Assembly: GCF_008087345.1 (NCBI RefSeq)
Contig: NZ_ML701736.1
Span: 251,187 to 315,186, forward strand
Direction of reading: 5' to 3'
Origin: Nocardioides caldifontis
Lineage (GTDB): Bacteria > Actinomycetota > Actinomycetes > Propionibacteriales > Nocardioidaceae
Length of the DNA stretch: 64,000 bases
Positions 40,964 through 51,524 of the stretch are shown here, in pieces (the first letter of the stretch is position 1; every line of letters begins with the position of its first letter). Made by a program: the position numbers and the translations under genes. The notes beneath the pieces are model-generated. The model saw nothing but the letters and a program-made list of their open reading frames with translations, made no database searches and was not told the DNA's origin.

Positions 40964-41905
40964 GTGACGGCTGTCGAACCCCAGGTGAGCCTGCCTCTGC
41001 AGGCACCCTCCCGGCCTCGGCTCCGCGACGTGCTCTCCGCCTACGTCGGGCTGACCAAGCCGCGGATCATCGAGCTGCTCCTGCTCACCACCGTCCCGGT
41101 GATGTTCCTCGCCGAGCGCGGGGTGCCGGACGTCTGGCTGGTCGTCGCCACCGTCGTCGGCGGGACCTTCTCGGCCGGCAGCGCCAACGCGCTCAACTGC
41201 GTCTACGACCGCGACATCGACGAGCGGATGCGCCGCACCCGCCGCCGCGCCCTGCCGCGCCACGTCGTCACGCCACGGGCGGCGCTGGTCTTCGGCCTCG
41301 CCCTCGGGGTCGTCTCGACCGTCATGCTCGGCGTCTGGGTCAACTGGCTCTCGGCCGCGCTGGCCCTGGCCGCCAACGTCTTCTACGTCGTCGGCTACAC
41401 GATCCTGCTCAAGCGGCGCACCAGCCAGAACATCGTCTGGGGCGGCGCCGCCGGTTGCTTCCCCGCCCTGATCGGTTGGACCGCGGTGACCGGCGAGCTC
41501 GCCTGGGCGCCGGTCGTGCTGTTCATGGTCGTCTTCTTCTGGACGCCCCCGCACTTCTGGGCGCTGGCGCTCCGCTACCGCGACGACTACGCCGCGGCGG
41601 ACGTCCCGATGCTCCCGTCGGTGGCCCCCGCCGCGACGGTCGGCAAGCAGATCGCGGCGTACGCCTGGGTGACGGTGGCGACCTCGCTGCTGCTCTGGCC
41701 CGTCGCCGGCACCGGGTGGCTCTACCCGGTCGCCGCCGCGGTCCTGGGCGCCGCGTTCGTCGTGGAGGCCCACCTGCTCCACCGGCGCACCAAGCAGCCG
41801 GTCGCCGTGGCCGCCATGCGTCCGATGCGACTCTTCCACTGGTCGAACATGTACCTCTCGCTGCTCTTCCTCGCGGTCGCGCTGGACCCGCTGCTCACCC
41901 GCTGA
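40964..41905 (+). CDS. ctaB: Protohaem IX farnesyltransferase (haem O synthase)
   Basis: A 313-residue UbiA-type membrane prenyltransferase that farnesylates haem B to haem O, the first step to haem A for cytochrome oxidase. The prenyl-diphosphate motif is [20 protein letters not shown], and the second aspartate region is [20 protein letters not shown]. About nine transmembrane helices are apparent. GTG 40964 follows CGAGGAC. It is divergent from tkt and convergent with ctaA, which encodes the next enzyme; this arrangement is conserved in mycobacteria. Confidence 0.96.
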   Translation: MTAVEPQVSLPLQAPSRPRLRDVLSAYVGLTKPRIIELLLLTTVPVMFLAERGVPDVWLVVATVVGGTFSAGSANALNCVYDRDIDERMRRTRRRALPRHVVTPRAALVFGLALGVVSTVMLGVWVNWLSAALALAANVFYVVGYTILLKRRTSQNIVWGGAAGCFPALIGWTAVTGELAWAPVVLFMVVFFWTPPHFWALALRYRDDYAAADVPMLPSVAPAATVGKQIAAYAWVTVATSLLLWPVAGTGWLYPVAAAVLGAAFVVEAHLLHRRTKQPVAVAAMRPMRLFHWSNMYLSLLFLAVALDPLLTR

Positions 41906-41972
41906 CCCACTCCGCCGACCCGGCGCATCCTGCCTGGCTCTGGATGCCGAACCGGCGCGTCGTCGTGCGGGG

Positions 41973-42908
41973 TCAGGCGGGGAGCGGAGCTGGTGTACGC
42001 CGGCGGGTGCCCAGCACCACCCAGGTCATCGCGGCGGCGAAGAGCGCGGAGCCCAGCAGGTGGAGCGCGACGAGGACGACCGGCAGGTCGGTGAAGTACT
42101 GCACGAAGCCGACGGTGCCCTGCGCCAGCTCGACGACGAGCAGCAGGGTGGCGGCGTCCCTCGCGCGCGGAGGCGCGTCGACCGCCCGCATCACGAGCAC
42201 CGTCGCGATCGTGAGCCCGAGGACCAGGAAGACGAAGTCGGTGTGGAGCTGGCTCATCGCCCGCGGGTCGAGCCCGTTGCGGGGGGCGTCGACGTCGCCG
42301 GCGTGCGGGCCGCTGCCGGTCACGACGGTGCCGAGGTAGATCACGACCCAGCCGACCGCGAACAGCAGCCAGGTGAGCCACCGGACGGGCTCCGGGACGG
42401 TGGGTTCCGCAGGCCCGTCAGCCTCCCCGACGCGCTGCAGCAGCAGTACGGCGAGGCAGATCATCGCCATCGACACCACGAGGTGGAACGCGACCGTCCA
42501 CGGGTTGAGGTCGGTGAGCACCGTGATGCCGCCGATTACCGCCTGGGCGGGGACGCCGAGGGCGAGCACGGCGGCCAGCCAGGTCAGCGAGCGGCGCCCG
42601 ACCCTCCAGGCCACGACGAAGGTGGCGATCGCGACGGCGGCGATCAGGAACGTCACCAGCCGGTTGCCGAACTCGATGGCGGCGTGGATCGTCATCGCCC
42701 CGTGCGGGGTGAAGGACTCCTCGGTGCACCGCGGCCACGTCGGGCACCCCAGACCGCTGCCGGTGAGCCGGACGACGCCGCCGGTGACGACGATCAGCAC
42801 GTTGACCACGAGGGTGGCCACCGCGAGGGGCCGGAGCCACCGCTCGGCGCGGGTCGGCTCGGGAGCCGTCTCTGCGGTCGCCGGTGGCAGGTCGTGGGTC
42901 ACTCCCAT
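41973..42908 (-). CDS. ctaA: Haem A synthase (COX15/CtaA family)
   Basis: A 311-residue membrane protein converting haem O to haem A. About eight transmembrane helices are seen. The family marks are VVRLTGSGLGCPTWPRCTEE near residues 47-66, then IEFGNRLVTFLI with a haem-ligand histidine in the TIHAAIEFGNR segment, and FHLVVSMAMICLAVLLL with another. Its start overlaps the ABC permease gene by 10 bases, so it is the third gene of the reverse-strand unit ABC ATPase, permease, ctaA. The exporter may serve oxidase assembly, but this is inference. Confidence 0.94.
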   Translation of the reverse strand: MGVTHDLPPATAETAPEPTRAERWLRPLAVATLVVNVLIVVTGGVVRLTGSGLGCPTWPRCTEESFTPHGAMTIHAAIEFGNRLVTFLIAAVAIATFVVAWRVGRRSLTWLAAVLALGVPAQAVIGGITVLTDLNPWTVAFHLVVSMAMICLAVLLLQRVGEADGPAEPTVPEPVRWLTWLLFAVGWVVIYLGTVVTGSGPHAGDVDAPRNGLDPRAMSQLHTDFVFLVLGLTIATVLVMRAVDAPPRARDAATLLLVVELAQGTVGFVQYFTDLPVVLVALHLLGSALFAAAMTWVVLGTRRRTPAPLPA

Positions 42909-43686
42909 GTGAACGTCCTCGCGGTGAGCAGGGTCCCGATCGCGGCCCAGGCGACGAGCACGAGGGCAGGACCGGAGGGGAAGGTGCCGTCGACCAGGGC
43001 TTCGCGGAGCCCCTCGCCGAGCGCGCCGGAGGGCAGCCAGCCGACCACGTCGGAGAACCGCCCGTAGGTCTCGGCGGGCACGAGCACGCCGCCCCCGGCG
43101 GCGAGCAGCAGGTAGACGAGGTTCGCCGCAGCCAGCGTGGCCTCCGCACGTAGCGCGCCGGCGACGAAGAGCCCCCAGGAGGCGAACGCCGCGGTGCCGA
43201 GGACGGCCACGACGAGGGCGCCGACGAGCGACCTCACCGAGAGCTCCGGGGACCAGTCGAGGAACAAGGCCGCGCCGCCCACGACCACCACCTGGAGCAG
43301 CTGGACCAGGAGCAGCGCCCCGACCTTGCCGAGGAGCAGCCCGTGACGGGGGAGCGGCGAGGAGCCGAGCCGCTTCAGCACGCCGTACCGACGCTCGAAG
43401 CCGGTCGCGATCGCGAGCGAGGTGAACGACGTGGACATCACCGCGAGGGCGACGACCCCCGGGGTGAGCTGATCGATCGGGGTGTGGGTCAGCGACAGGT
43501 CGAGGTAGCGGATCGCCGCCACGCCGCCGAAGAGCACGAGCAGGGGGATGACCAGCGCCAGCAGCAGCTGCTCGCCGTTGCGCAGCAGCAGCCGCGCCTC
43601 CATCCGGGTCTGCGCCAGCACCTGGTGGCCGAACGGCGCCGAGCCGGGGCGGGGCGCGAAGGTGCCCCCGGTCGTGGTGTCGAGGC

Positions 43687-43690
<4 letters not shown>
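42899..43690 (-). CDS. ABC-2 type transporter permease
   Basis: A 263-residue membrane protein with about six transmembrane helices, the permease of an ABC-2 exporter (drug- or polyketide-type). Segments such as LLLALVIPLLVLFGGVAAIR and GVVALAVMSTSFTSLAIATG are typical. GTG 43690 overlaps the ATPase gene by four bases, and its end overlaps ctaA by 10 bases. In M. tuberculosis the matching genes (Rv1457c/Rv1458c) stand beside ctaA and sufR. The substrate is unknown; a link with haem or redox homeostasis is suggested only by this conserved context. Confidence 0.9.
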
Positions 43691-44658
<968 letters not shown>

Positions 44659-44664
44659 CCCCTG

Positions 44665-44670
44665 AGTCTA
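44665..44670 (-). promoter_or_regulatory. -10 box (TAGACT) for the ABC-ctaA unit
   Basis: On the reverse strand TAGACT ends six bases before GTG 44658. It lies back to back with the sufR promoter region. Confidence 0.45.
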
Positions 44671-44720
44671 GGTTCCGCCGCGTGGCCACCGCGCCGTGGC
44701 CCGGACGCCGCGAGACCGGG

Positions 44721-44771
44721 TTAGGGCAGCCTTATTTGAACGGCTCCGAGCATTAACGACACAATGGCGTT
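44721..44771 (+). promoter_or_regulatory. sufR-suf operon promoter with iron-box-like sequence
   Basis: TTGAAC (44736-44741) and CACAAT (44760-44765) are spaced by 18 bases, and GTG 44772 follows six bases later, so sufR may be leaderless. TTAGGGCAGCCTTATTTGA at 44721-44739 covers the -35 box and resembles a DtxR/IdeR iron box at about 12 of 19 positions. It could also be part of the SufR operator. Assignment is tentative. Confidence 0.4.
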
Positions 44772-45515
44772 GTGGAAATCGACGCACTGGCTCACGTCCA
44801 CGGGGAGGCGGGCACCGACGCCCCCACCCGTGAGCGGGTCGCGCGATCCATCCTGGAGCACGGTCCCAGCACGGCGGCGGACCTCGCCGAGCGGTTGGGG
44901 CTGACCCCCGCGGCGGTCCGCCGGCACCTCGACCACCTGGTCGAGACCGGGGCGGTCGAGCCCCGTGACCAGCGGCCGCGCGGCAACCGCGGTCGCGGGC
45001 GGCCGGCGAAGGCGTTCGCCCTCACCGAGGAGGGGCGCGACCAGTTCGAGCAGCACTACGACGACCTCGCGGCGCAGGCGCTGCGGTTCCTGCGCGAGAC
45101 CGGGGGCGACGAGGCGGTCGCCGCCTTCGCGCGGAGCCGGCTCGAGGGGCTCGAGCAGCGGATCCTCGCGCTCCGCGAGGAGGAGCCCGATCTCACACCG
45201 TCCGAGGCCCTCGCCCGGGCGATGAACGAGGAAGGATTCGCGGCGTCGGTGCGTTCAGTACCCGTGGGGGAGCAGCTGTGCCAGCAGCACTGCCCCGTGG
45301 CGCACGTCGCTCACGAGTTCCCGCAGCTCTGCGAGGCCGAGACCGAGCTGATCTCGCGGGTCGTCGGACGCCACGTCCAGCGGCTCGCGACCATCGCGCA
45401 CGGGGACGGGGTGTGCACCACGAGCATCCCCGCACCGCTGGCCGTACGACGATCCACCAGCACCACACCTGACCGAGCACGCACCACCGCAACCAACGAG
45501 AGGCGGTCCACCTGA
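44772..45515 (+). CDS. sufR: SUF operon transcriptional repressor SufR
   Basis: A 247-residue iron-sulfur regulator that represses the suf operon when its cluster is intact. A DeoR/ArsR-like winged helix-turn-helix covers about 20-85 ([20 protein letters not shown]). The C-terminal cluster cysteines are Cys170, Cys174 ([11 protein letters not shown]), Cys187 (QLCEAE) and Cys215 (GVCTTS). The stop overlaps the sufB start by one base (TGATG), so it is the first gene of the operon and probably autoregulated. Confidence 0.95.
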   Translation: MEIDALAHVHGEAGTDAPTRERVARSILEHGPSTAADLAERLGLTPAAVRRHLDHLVETGAVEPRDQRPRGNRGRGRPAKAFALTEEGRDQFEQHYDDLAAQALRFLRETGGDEAVAAFARSRLEGLEQRILALREEEPDLTPSEALARAMNEEGFAASVRSVPVGEQLCQQHCPVAHVAHEFPQLCEAETELISRVVGRHVQRLATIAHGDGVCTTSIPAPLAVRRSTSTTPDRARTTATNERRST

Positions 45516-46951
45516 TGACCTCCACCGAAGCGCCGAACCTGATCGAGGCGATGAACCCCGAGCTCCAGGGGCTGGGGCGCTACGAGTACGGCTGGTCGGA
45601 CCCGGACGTCGCGGGCGCCTCGGCGCAGCGCGGCCTCAACGAGGCCGTCGTCCGCGACATCTCGCAGCGCAAGAACGAGCCGCAGTGGATGCTCGACCTG
45701 CGGCTGAAGGGGCTCAAGCTCTTCGACCGCAAGCCGATGCCGCACTGGGGCGCGGAGCTCGACGACATCGACTTCGACAACATCAAGTACTTCGTCCGCT
45801 CCACCGAGAAGCAGGCGACGTCCTGGGACGAGCTGCCCGAGGACATCAAGAACACCTACGACAAGCTCGGCATCCCGGAGGCGGAGAAGCAGCGGCTGAT
45901 CGCGGGTGTCGCGGCGCAGTACGAGTCCGAGGTCGTCTACCACAAGATCCGTGAGGACCTCGAGGAGCAGGGCGTCCTCTTCCTCGACACCGACACCGCG
46001 CTCAAGGAGCACGAGGAGCTCTTCAAGGAGTACTTCGGCACCGTGATCCCGGTGGGCGACAACAAGTTCTCCGCGCTCAACACCGCGGTGTGGTCCGGCG
46101 GCTCGTTCATCTACGTGCCGAAGGGCGTGCACGTCGAGATCCCGCTGCAGGCCTACTTCCGCATCAACACCGAGAACATGGGCCAGTTCGAGCGGACGCT
46201 GATCATCGTCGACGAGGACGCCTACGTGCACTACGTCGAGGGGTGCACCGCGCCGATCTACAAGACCGACTCGCTGCACTCCGCGGTCGTCGAGATCGTC
46301 GTGAAGAAGGGCGCGCGCTGCCGCTACACGACCATCCAGAACTGGTCGAACAACGTCTACAACCTGGTGACCAAGCGGGCCACGTGCGAGGCCGGCGCCA
46401 CCATGGAGTGGGTCGACGGCAACATCGGCTCCAAGGTGACGATGAAGTACCCCGCCGTCTACCTCATGGGCGAGCACGCCCGCGGCGAGACGCTGTCGAT
46501 CGCGTTCGCCGGCGAGGGGCAGCACCAGGACGCCGGCGCGAAGATGGTGCACGCGGCGCCGCACACCTCGAGCTCGATCATCAGCAAGTCGGTGGCGCGC
46601 GGCGGTGGCCGCACGTCGTACCGCGGGCTGGTGCAGGTCAACGAGGGCGCCCACCACTCGAAGTCGAACGTGCTCTGCGACGCGCTGCTCGTCGACACGA
46701 TCAGCCGGTCGGACACCTACCCCTACGTCGACGTCCGCGAGGACGACGTCTCCATGGGCCACGAGGCCACGGTCTCGAAGGTGTCCGAGGACCAGCTCTT
46801 CTACCTCATGTCGCGCGGCATGGAGGAGGACGAGGCGATGGCGATGATCGTCCGCGGCTTCGTGGAGCCGATCGCCAAGGAGCTCCCGATGGAGTACGCC
46901 CTCGAGCTCAACCGCCTCATCGAGCTGCAGATGGAAGGCGCGGTCGGCTGA
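45515..46951 (+). CDS. sufB: Fe-S cluster assembly protein SufB
   Basis: A 478-residue scaffold protein; with SufC and SufD it forms the SufBC2D complex that builds Fe-S clusters. The conserved beta-helix core has [20 protein letters not shown] and [20 protein letters not shown], and the C-terminal half has [20 protein letters not shown]. Unlike the M. tuberculosis homologue there is no intein: the length is that of mature SufB. ATG 45515 is preceded by GAGAGGCGG. Confidence 0.97.
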   Translation: MTSTEAPNLIEAMNPELQGLGRYEYGWSDPDVAGASAQRGLNEAVVRDISQRKNEPQWMLDLRLKGLKLFDRKPMPHWGAELDDIDFDNIKYFVRSTEKQATSWDELPEDIKNTYDKLGIPEAEKQRLIAGVAAQYESEVVYHKIREDLEEQGVLFLDTDTALKEHEELFKEYFGTVIPVGDNKFSALNTAVWSGGSFIYVPKGVHVEIPLQAYFRINTENMGQFERTLIIVDEDAYVHYVEGCTAPIYKTDSLHSAVVEIVVKKGARCRYTTIQNWSNNVYNLVTKRATCEAGATMEWVDGNIGSKVTMKYPAVYLMGEHARGETLSIAFAGEGQHQDAGAKMVHAAPHTSSSIISKSVARGGGRTSYRGLVQVNEGAHHSKSNVLCDALLVDTISRSDTYPYVDVREDDVSMGHEATVSKVSEDQLFYLMSRGMEEDEAMAMIVRGFVEPIAKELPMEYALELNRLIELQMEGAVG

Positions 46952-47018
46952 CGCTGTCCGCTCCACCCCCTGCACGTGGTGACGTCTGCGCGAATCCAAG
47001 GAAAGAGAAGCATTTCAA

Positions 47019-48194
47019 GTGACTGTGACTGAGGCGCCGAACGTGGCGTCAGCCGTCGAGACCACGAAGGTGGCGTCGCACCTGCACGCCAACCCCTCGT
47101 ACGACGTGGCCGACTTCCCCAAGCCCAACGGCCGTGAGGAGGTCTGGCGGTTCACCCCGGTCAAGCGGCTCGGCGGGCTGCTCGACGGCGAGCCGTCGGA
47201 CAAGCACCTCGACATCGAGACGACGCTGCCCGAGGGGGTGACGCTGACCTCGATCTCCACCGAGGAGGCCCGTGACCTGGGTGAGCTGGCGCCGACCGAC
47301 CGGCCCTCGGTGCTCGCGGTGGCCAACGCCGGGGGAGCGGTGCTCCTCGACGTGCCTGCCGACACCGAGGTCGACGAGCCGATCATCGTCCGGCTGCGCG
47401 GCTCCTCGGCCGACGACCTCGTCTGGGGCCACGTCGTGGTCCGGATCGGCCGGCACGCCAAGGCGTCGGTTGTGGTCGACCACAAGGGCAGCGCGCGGTA
47501 CGCCGCGAACACCTCGATGCTCGTCGGTGACGGCGCCCAGCTCACGGTCGTCTCGCTGCAGGACTGGGACGACGACGCCGTGCACCTCGGCCGCGACGCG
47601 ATCCGCGTCGGCCGGGACGCCACCGTCCGCCACTCCGCGATCAGCTTCGGCGGCCTCGTGCGGCTCAACGTCGAGGTGCAGTACGACGGTCCGGGCGGCT
47701 CGGCCGACCTCTATGGGCTCTACTTCGCCGACGCGGGGCAGCACCTCGAGCACCGGCTGTTCGCCGACCACACCGCCCCCCGCACCCGCAGCAACGTCGT
47801 CTACAAGGGCGCGCTGCAGGGCGAGGGCGCGCACACGGTCTGGATCGGCAACGTGCTGATCCGCAAGGTGGCCGAGGGGATCGAGACCTACGAGCAGAAC
47901 CGCAACCTCGTCCTCACCGACGGGTGCCGCGCCGACTCGGTGCCGAACCTGGAGATCGAGACCGGCGAGATCGAGGGCGCGGGCCACGCGTCCACGACCG
48001 GGCGCTTCGACGACGAGCAGCTGTTCTACCTGCAGTCGCGCGGGATCGAGGAGGACGAGGCGCGGCGGCTGGTCGTGCACGGTTTCTTCAACGACATCAT
48101 CCGCAAGATCGGCATCGAGGGGCTCGAGGAGCAGCTGATGGCGACCGTCGAGGCCGAGCTCGCGAAGAACGTCACCGGCAAGGAGATTCTGTGA
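47019..48194 (+). CDS. sufD: Fe-S cluster assembly protein SufD
   Basis: A 391-residue SufB paralogue, third partner of the SufBC2D complex. EVWRFTPVKRLGGLL near the N-terminus and the core HRLFADHTAPRTRSNVVYKG, then QLFYLQSRGIEEDEARRLVV, are family marks. GTG 47019 lies 67 bases after sufB; an AAGGAAAGAGAAG stretch upstream serves as ribosome site. The Rieske ferredoxin gene follows after about 50 bases. Confidence 0.96.
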   Translation: MTVTEAPNVASAVETTKVASHLHANPSYDVADFPKPNGREEVWRFTPVKRLGGLLDGEPSDKHLDIETTLPEGVTLTSISTEEARDLGELAPTDRPSVLAVANAGGAVLLDVPADTEVDEPIIVRLRGSSADDLVWGHVVVRIGRHAKASVVVDHKGSARYAANTSMLVGDGAQLTVVSLQDWDDDAVHLGRDAIRVGRDATVRHSAISFGGLVRLNVEVQYDGPGGSADLYGLYFADAGQHLEHRLFADHTAPRTRSNVVYKGALQGEGAHTVWIGNVLIRKVAEGIETYEQNRNLVLTDGCRADSVPNLEIETGEIEGAGHASTTGRFDDEQLFYLQSRGIEEDEARRLVVHGFFNDIIRKIGIEGLEEQLMATVEAELAKNVTGKEIL

Positions 48195-48243
48195 TCACCC
48201 CACGACGCTGCTCGCTGCGCTCGCACCGCCGCGGGGACCCCGA

Positions 48244-48576
48244 ATGACCTTCACCCGGGCCTGCGGCGTCGCCGACCTCGAGGACGGCAAGCCGCTCGCG
48301 GCCACCGTCGACGGGGTCGACGTCGCGCTCGTCCGCGACGAGGGCACCGTCTACGCGATCCGCGACCGGTGCTCGCACGCCGAGATCCCGCTTTCCGAGG
48401 GGGACGTGGACGGCTGCCTCATCGAGTGCTGGCTGCACGGCTCCGCCTTCGACATGCGCGACGGGGAGCCGACGAGCCTGCCGGCGTTCGAGCCGGTGGC
48501 CGTCTACCCGGTCCGCATCGACGGCGACGACGTCCTGGTCGACGTCGCCAACCCCACCAACAACGTCACCGACTGA
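48244..48576 (+). CDS. Rieske-type [2Fe-2S] ferredoxin of the suf operon
   Basis: A 110-residue soluble Rieske ferredoxin, usually annotated as a non-haem iron oxygenase ferredoxin subunit. Cluster ligands are Cys43, His45 (RCSHAEIPL), Cys62 and His65 (ECWLHGSAFD). Position between sufD and sufC is recurrent in actinobacteria and suggests electron supply for cluster assembly. No oxygenase genes are nearby, so an aromatic dioxygenase role is unlikely. Confidence 0.92.
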   Translation: MTFTRACGVADLEDGKPLAATVDGVDVALVRDEGTVYAIRDRCSHAEIPLSEGDVDGCLIECWLHGSAFDMRDGEPTSLPAFEPVAVYPVRIDGDDVLVDVANPTNNVTD

Positions 48577-48627
48577 CACAGAGCTACCGAGGTGGCCCCG
48601 AGGCCGCCGCGAGGAGAAGAGACACAG

Positions 48628-49404
48628 ATGAGCACCCTGGAGATCCGCGACCTGCACGTGAGCGTGGACACCGAGGACGGCCCCAAGGAGATCCTGAAGG
48701 GCGTCACGCTGACCATCAACGAGGGCGAGACCCACGCGATCATGGGGCCCAACGGCTCCGGCAAGTCGACGCTGGCCTACTCGATCGCCGGCCACCCGAA
48801 GTACCAGGTGACCGGCGGCTCTGTCCTCCTCGACGGCGAGGACGTGCTGGAGATGTCCGTCGACGAGCGGGCGCGCGCGGGGCTGTTCCTCGCCATGCAG
48901 TACCCCGTCGAGGTCCCCGGCGTCTCGGTGTCGAACTTCCTCCGCACCGCCAAGACCGCGGTCTCCGGCGAGGCGCCGAAGCTGCGCACCTGGGTCAAGG
49001 ACGTCAACGCCGCGATGGACCGCGTGCAGATGGACACCGCGATGGCGCAGCGCAGCGTCAACGAGGGGTTCTCCGGTGGTGAGAAGAAGCGCCACGAGAT
49101 CGTCCAGCTCGAGCTGCTCGACCCGAAGGTCGCCGTCCTCGACGAGACCGACTCCGGGCTCGACATCGACGCGCTGCGCATCGTCTCGGAGGGCGTGAAC
49201 CGCTTCAAGGAGAACGGCGACAAGGGCGTCCTGCTGATCACGCACTACACGCGGATCCTGCGCTACATCAAGCCCGACCACGTCCACGTCTTCGTCGACG
49301 GCCGGATCGCCGACGAGGGTGGGCCGGAGCTCGCCGACAAGCTCGAGGCCGAGGGCTACGCGTCGTACGTCAGTGGTGTCGCCGCCGCGGGGACCGGGGT
49401 CTGA
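48628..49404 (+). CDS. sufC: Fe-S cluster assembly ATPase SufC
   Basis: A 258-residue cytosolic ABC ATPase that powers the SufBC2D scaffold. Walker A is IMGPNGSGKSTLAYSI (about 35-50), the signature FSGGEKKRHEIVQLE, and Walker B VAVLDETDSGLDIDALR. ATG 48628 follows GAGGAGAAG. It lies 51 bases after the Rieske gene and one base before the sufS start. Confidence 0.97.
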   Translation: MSTLEIRDLHVSVDTEDGPKEILKGVTLTINEGETHAIMGPNGSGKSTLAYSIAGHPKYQVTGGSVLLDGEDVLEMSVDERARAGLFLAMQYPVEVPGVSVSNFLRTAKTAVSGEAPKLRTWVKDVNAAMDRVQMDTAMAQRSVNEGFSGGEKKRHEIVQLELLDPKVAVLDETDSGLDIDALRIVSEGVNRFKENGDKGVLLITHYTRILRYIKPDHVHVFVDGRIADEGGPELADKLEAEGYASYVSGVAAAGTGV

Positions 49405-49405
49405 C

Positions 49406-50671
49406 ATGCCCCGCAACCTGCCGGGCCTGCTCGACGGGCTCGAGCTGATCCGCCAGGACTTCCCGATCCTCGGCCGGACGATGGCCGACGGGCACCCGCT
49501 GGTCTACCTCGACAGCGCGAACACCTCGCAGAAGCCGCAGGTCGTGATCGACACGATGGTCGACCACCTCGAGCGGCACAACGCCAACGTCGCCCGCGCC
49601 GTGCACCAGCTCGGCGGCGAGGCGACCGAGGCCTACGAGGCCGGGCGCGAGAAGGTCGCGGCGTTCATCGGCGCCCAGCGCGACGAGGTGGTCTTCACCA
49701 AGAACGCCAGCGAGGCGCTCAACCTGGTGGCCAACACCCTCGCCTGGGCCGAGGGCGACCTCCGGGTCGGCCCCGGTGACGAGGTGCTGATCACCGAGAT
49801 GGAGCACCACTCCAACATCGTGCCGTGGCAGCTCCTCACCGAGCGGACCGGTGCGACGCTGCGCTGGTTCGGGCTGACCGACGACGGTCGGCTCGACCTG
49901 TCGAACATCGACGAGCTGGTCAACGAGCGCACCAAGGTGGTCTCGCTGACCTGGGTGTCGAACATGCTGGGCACGATCAACCCGGTCCGCGAGATCGCCG
50001 ACCGCGCGCACGCCGCCGGCGCCCTCGTGGTCGTCGACGCCTCGCAGGCCGTGCCGCAGATGCCGGTCGACGTGGTGGCCAGCGGCGCCGACCTCCTCGC
50101 GTTCACCGGCCACAAGGTCGTCGGGCCGACGGGGATCGGCGTGCTGTGGGGCTGCCGTGACGTGCTGGAGAAGCTGCCGCCGTTCCTCGGTGGTGGCGAG
50201 ATGATCCGCACGGTCACCATGGAGCGCTCGACGTACGCCGACGTCCCGAGCAAGTTCGAGGCCGGCACCCCACCGATCGTCGAGGCGGTCGGGCTCGGTG
50301 CCGCGGTCGACTACCTCGGCCACGTGGGGATGGAGAACGTCCGCCGCCACGAGGAGGCCATCACCGGCTACCTGCTCGACGGGCTGTCGTCGGTGAAGGG
50401 CCTCTCGATCCTCGGCCCCAAGGACCCGCACGACCGCGGGGGAGCGGTGAGCTTCGAGCTCGACCAGGTGCACCCCCACGACGTGGCCCAGCTGCTCGAC
50501 AGCCGCGGTGTCGCCGTGCGCGCGGGACACCACTGCACGAAGCCGGCCCACCAGCGGTACGGCGTCCAGGCCAGCGTCCGCGCGTCGTCGTACCTCTACA
50601 CCACGCCGGAGGAGATCGACGCGCTCGTCGAGGGGTTGGAGTACACCAAGAAGTACTTCAGGGTGGACTGA
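49406..50671 (+). CDS. sufS: SufS-type cysteine desulfurase
   Basis: A 421-residue PLP enzyme that strips sulfur from cysteine and passes it to SufU. The PLP lysine is Lys237 in FTGHKVVGPTG, and the persulfide cysteine is Cys377 in RAGHHCTKPAHQRYG. The start MPRNLPGLLDGLELIRQDFP follows the sufC stop with one base between, and sufU begins two bases after its stop, so translation is coupled. Confidence 0.97.
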   Translation: MPRNLPGLLDGLELIRQDFPILGRTMADGHPLVYLDSANTSQKPQVVIDTMVDHLERHNANVARAVHQLGGEATEAYEAGREKVAAFIGAQRDEVVFTKNASEALNLVANTLAWAEGDLRVGPGDEVLITEMEHHSNIVPWQLLTERTGATLRWFGLTDDGRLDLSNIDELVNERTKVVSLTWVSNMLGTINPVREIADRAHAAGALVVVDASQAVPQMPVDVVASGADLLAFTGHKVVGPTGIGVLWGCRDVLEKLPPFLGGGEMIRTVTMERSTYADVPSKFEAGTPPIVEAVGLGAAVDYLGHVGMENVRRHEEAITGYLLDGLSSVKGLSILGPKDPHDRGGAVSFELDQVHPHDVAQLLDSRGVAVRAGHHCTKPAHQRYGVQASVRASSYLYTTPEEIDALVEGLEYTKKYFRVD

Positions 50672-50673
50672 CG

Positions 50674-51153
50674 ATGAGCGATCTCGACGCGATGTACCAG
50701 GAGATCATCCTGGACCACTACAAGAACCCCCACCACGCAGGGCTCCGCGAGCCCTACGAGGCGGAGGTGCACCACGTCAACCCGACGTGCGGCGACGAGG
50801 TGACGCTCCGCGTCCACCTCGACAGCACCGACGACGACGCCGTCATCGAGGACGTCTCCTACGACGCGCTGGGCTGCTCGATCTCCCAGGCGTCGGTGAG
50901 CGTGCTGACCGACCTGCTGATCGGCAAGAAGGTTAAGGAGGCGCTCGACGTCCACGAGGAGTTCCTGGCCCTCATGCAGGGCCGTGGCACCGTGGAGCCC
51001 GACGAGGACGTCCTGGAGGACGGCATCGCGTTCGCCGGGGTCGCGAAGTTCCCGGCCCGCGTGAAGTGCGCCCTGCTGGGATGGATGGCGTGGAAGGACG
51101 CGACCACGCAGGTGGTCGCGCGCACCGCAGGCCCGACCGAGGAGATGGCATGA
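50674..51153 (+). CDS. sufU: Zinc-dependent sulfurtransferase SufU
   Basis: A 159-residue protein that accepts persulfide sulfur from SufS by zinc-ligand swapping. The zinc ligands are Cys39 and Asp41 (NPTCGDEV), Cys68 (LGCSISQAS) and Cys132 (VKCALLGW). The insertion that distinguishes SufU from IscU scaffolds is present between the second and third cysteines. Its stop overlaps the sufT start (ATGA). Confidence 0.96.
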   Translation: MSDLDAMYQEIILDHYKNPHHAGLREPYEAEVHHVNPTCGDEVTLRVHLDSTDDDAVIEDVSYDALGCSISQASVSVLTDLLIGKKVKEALDVHEEFLALMQGRGTVEPDEDVLEDGIAFAGVAKFPARVKCALLGWMAWKDATTQVVARTAGPTEEMA

Positions 51154-51515
51154 CCGACACCGACAAGCACGCGGACCTTCCCGAGGTGACCCCTGCTCCC
51201 GCCGGCTCCACGCTCACCGTGGAGGACGTCGAGGAGGCCATGAAGGACGTCGTCGACCCCGAGCTCGGGATCAACGTCGTCGACCTCGGGCTGCTCTACG
51301 GCGTCCACATCGACGGCTCCGACGTGACCCTCGACATGACGCTCACCTCGGCAGCGTGCCCGCTGACCGACGTCATCGAGGACCAGACCAACACCGCCCT
51401 GGAGGGGATGGCCGGCGACGTCGCCATCAACTGGGTCTGGATGCCGCCGTGGGGCCCGGACAAGATCACCGAGGACGGCCGCGAGATGCTGCGCGCCCTC
51501 GGCTTCAACGTCTGA
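51150..51515 (+). CDS. sufT: SUF system maturation protein SufT (DUF59/MIP18 family)
   Basis: A 121-residue protein of the MIP18/DUF59 family that helps deliver or mature Fe-S clusters. Marks are DPELGINVVDLGLLYGVHI and LTSAACPLTDVIEDQ with the conserved cysteine, then WVWMPPWGPDKITEDGREML. It is the last gene of the suf operon, equivalent to the Rv1466 position in M. tuberculosis. Confidence 0.94.
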   Translation: MTDTDKHADLPEVTPAPAGSTLTVEDVEEAMKDVVDPELGINVVDLGLLYGVHIDGSDVTLDMTLTSAACPLTDVIEDQTNTALEGMAGDVAINWVWMPPWGPDKITEDGREMLRALGFNV

Positions 51516-51524
51516 CCCACCCCG

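Noticed and set aside
41925-41947. GCATCC...GGATGC hairpin between convergent ctaB and ctaA as a terminator
   Set aside because: The stem is only six base pairs with an 11-base loop and no T-run; too weak to list.
45515-46951. Intein in sufB as in M. tuberculosis
   Set aside because: The reading frame has the length of mature SufB with no splicing motifs.
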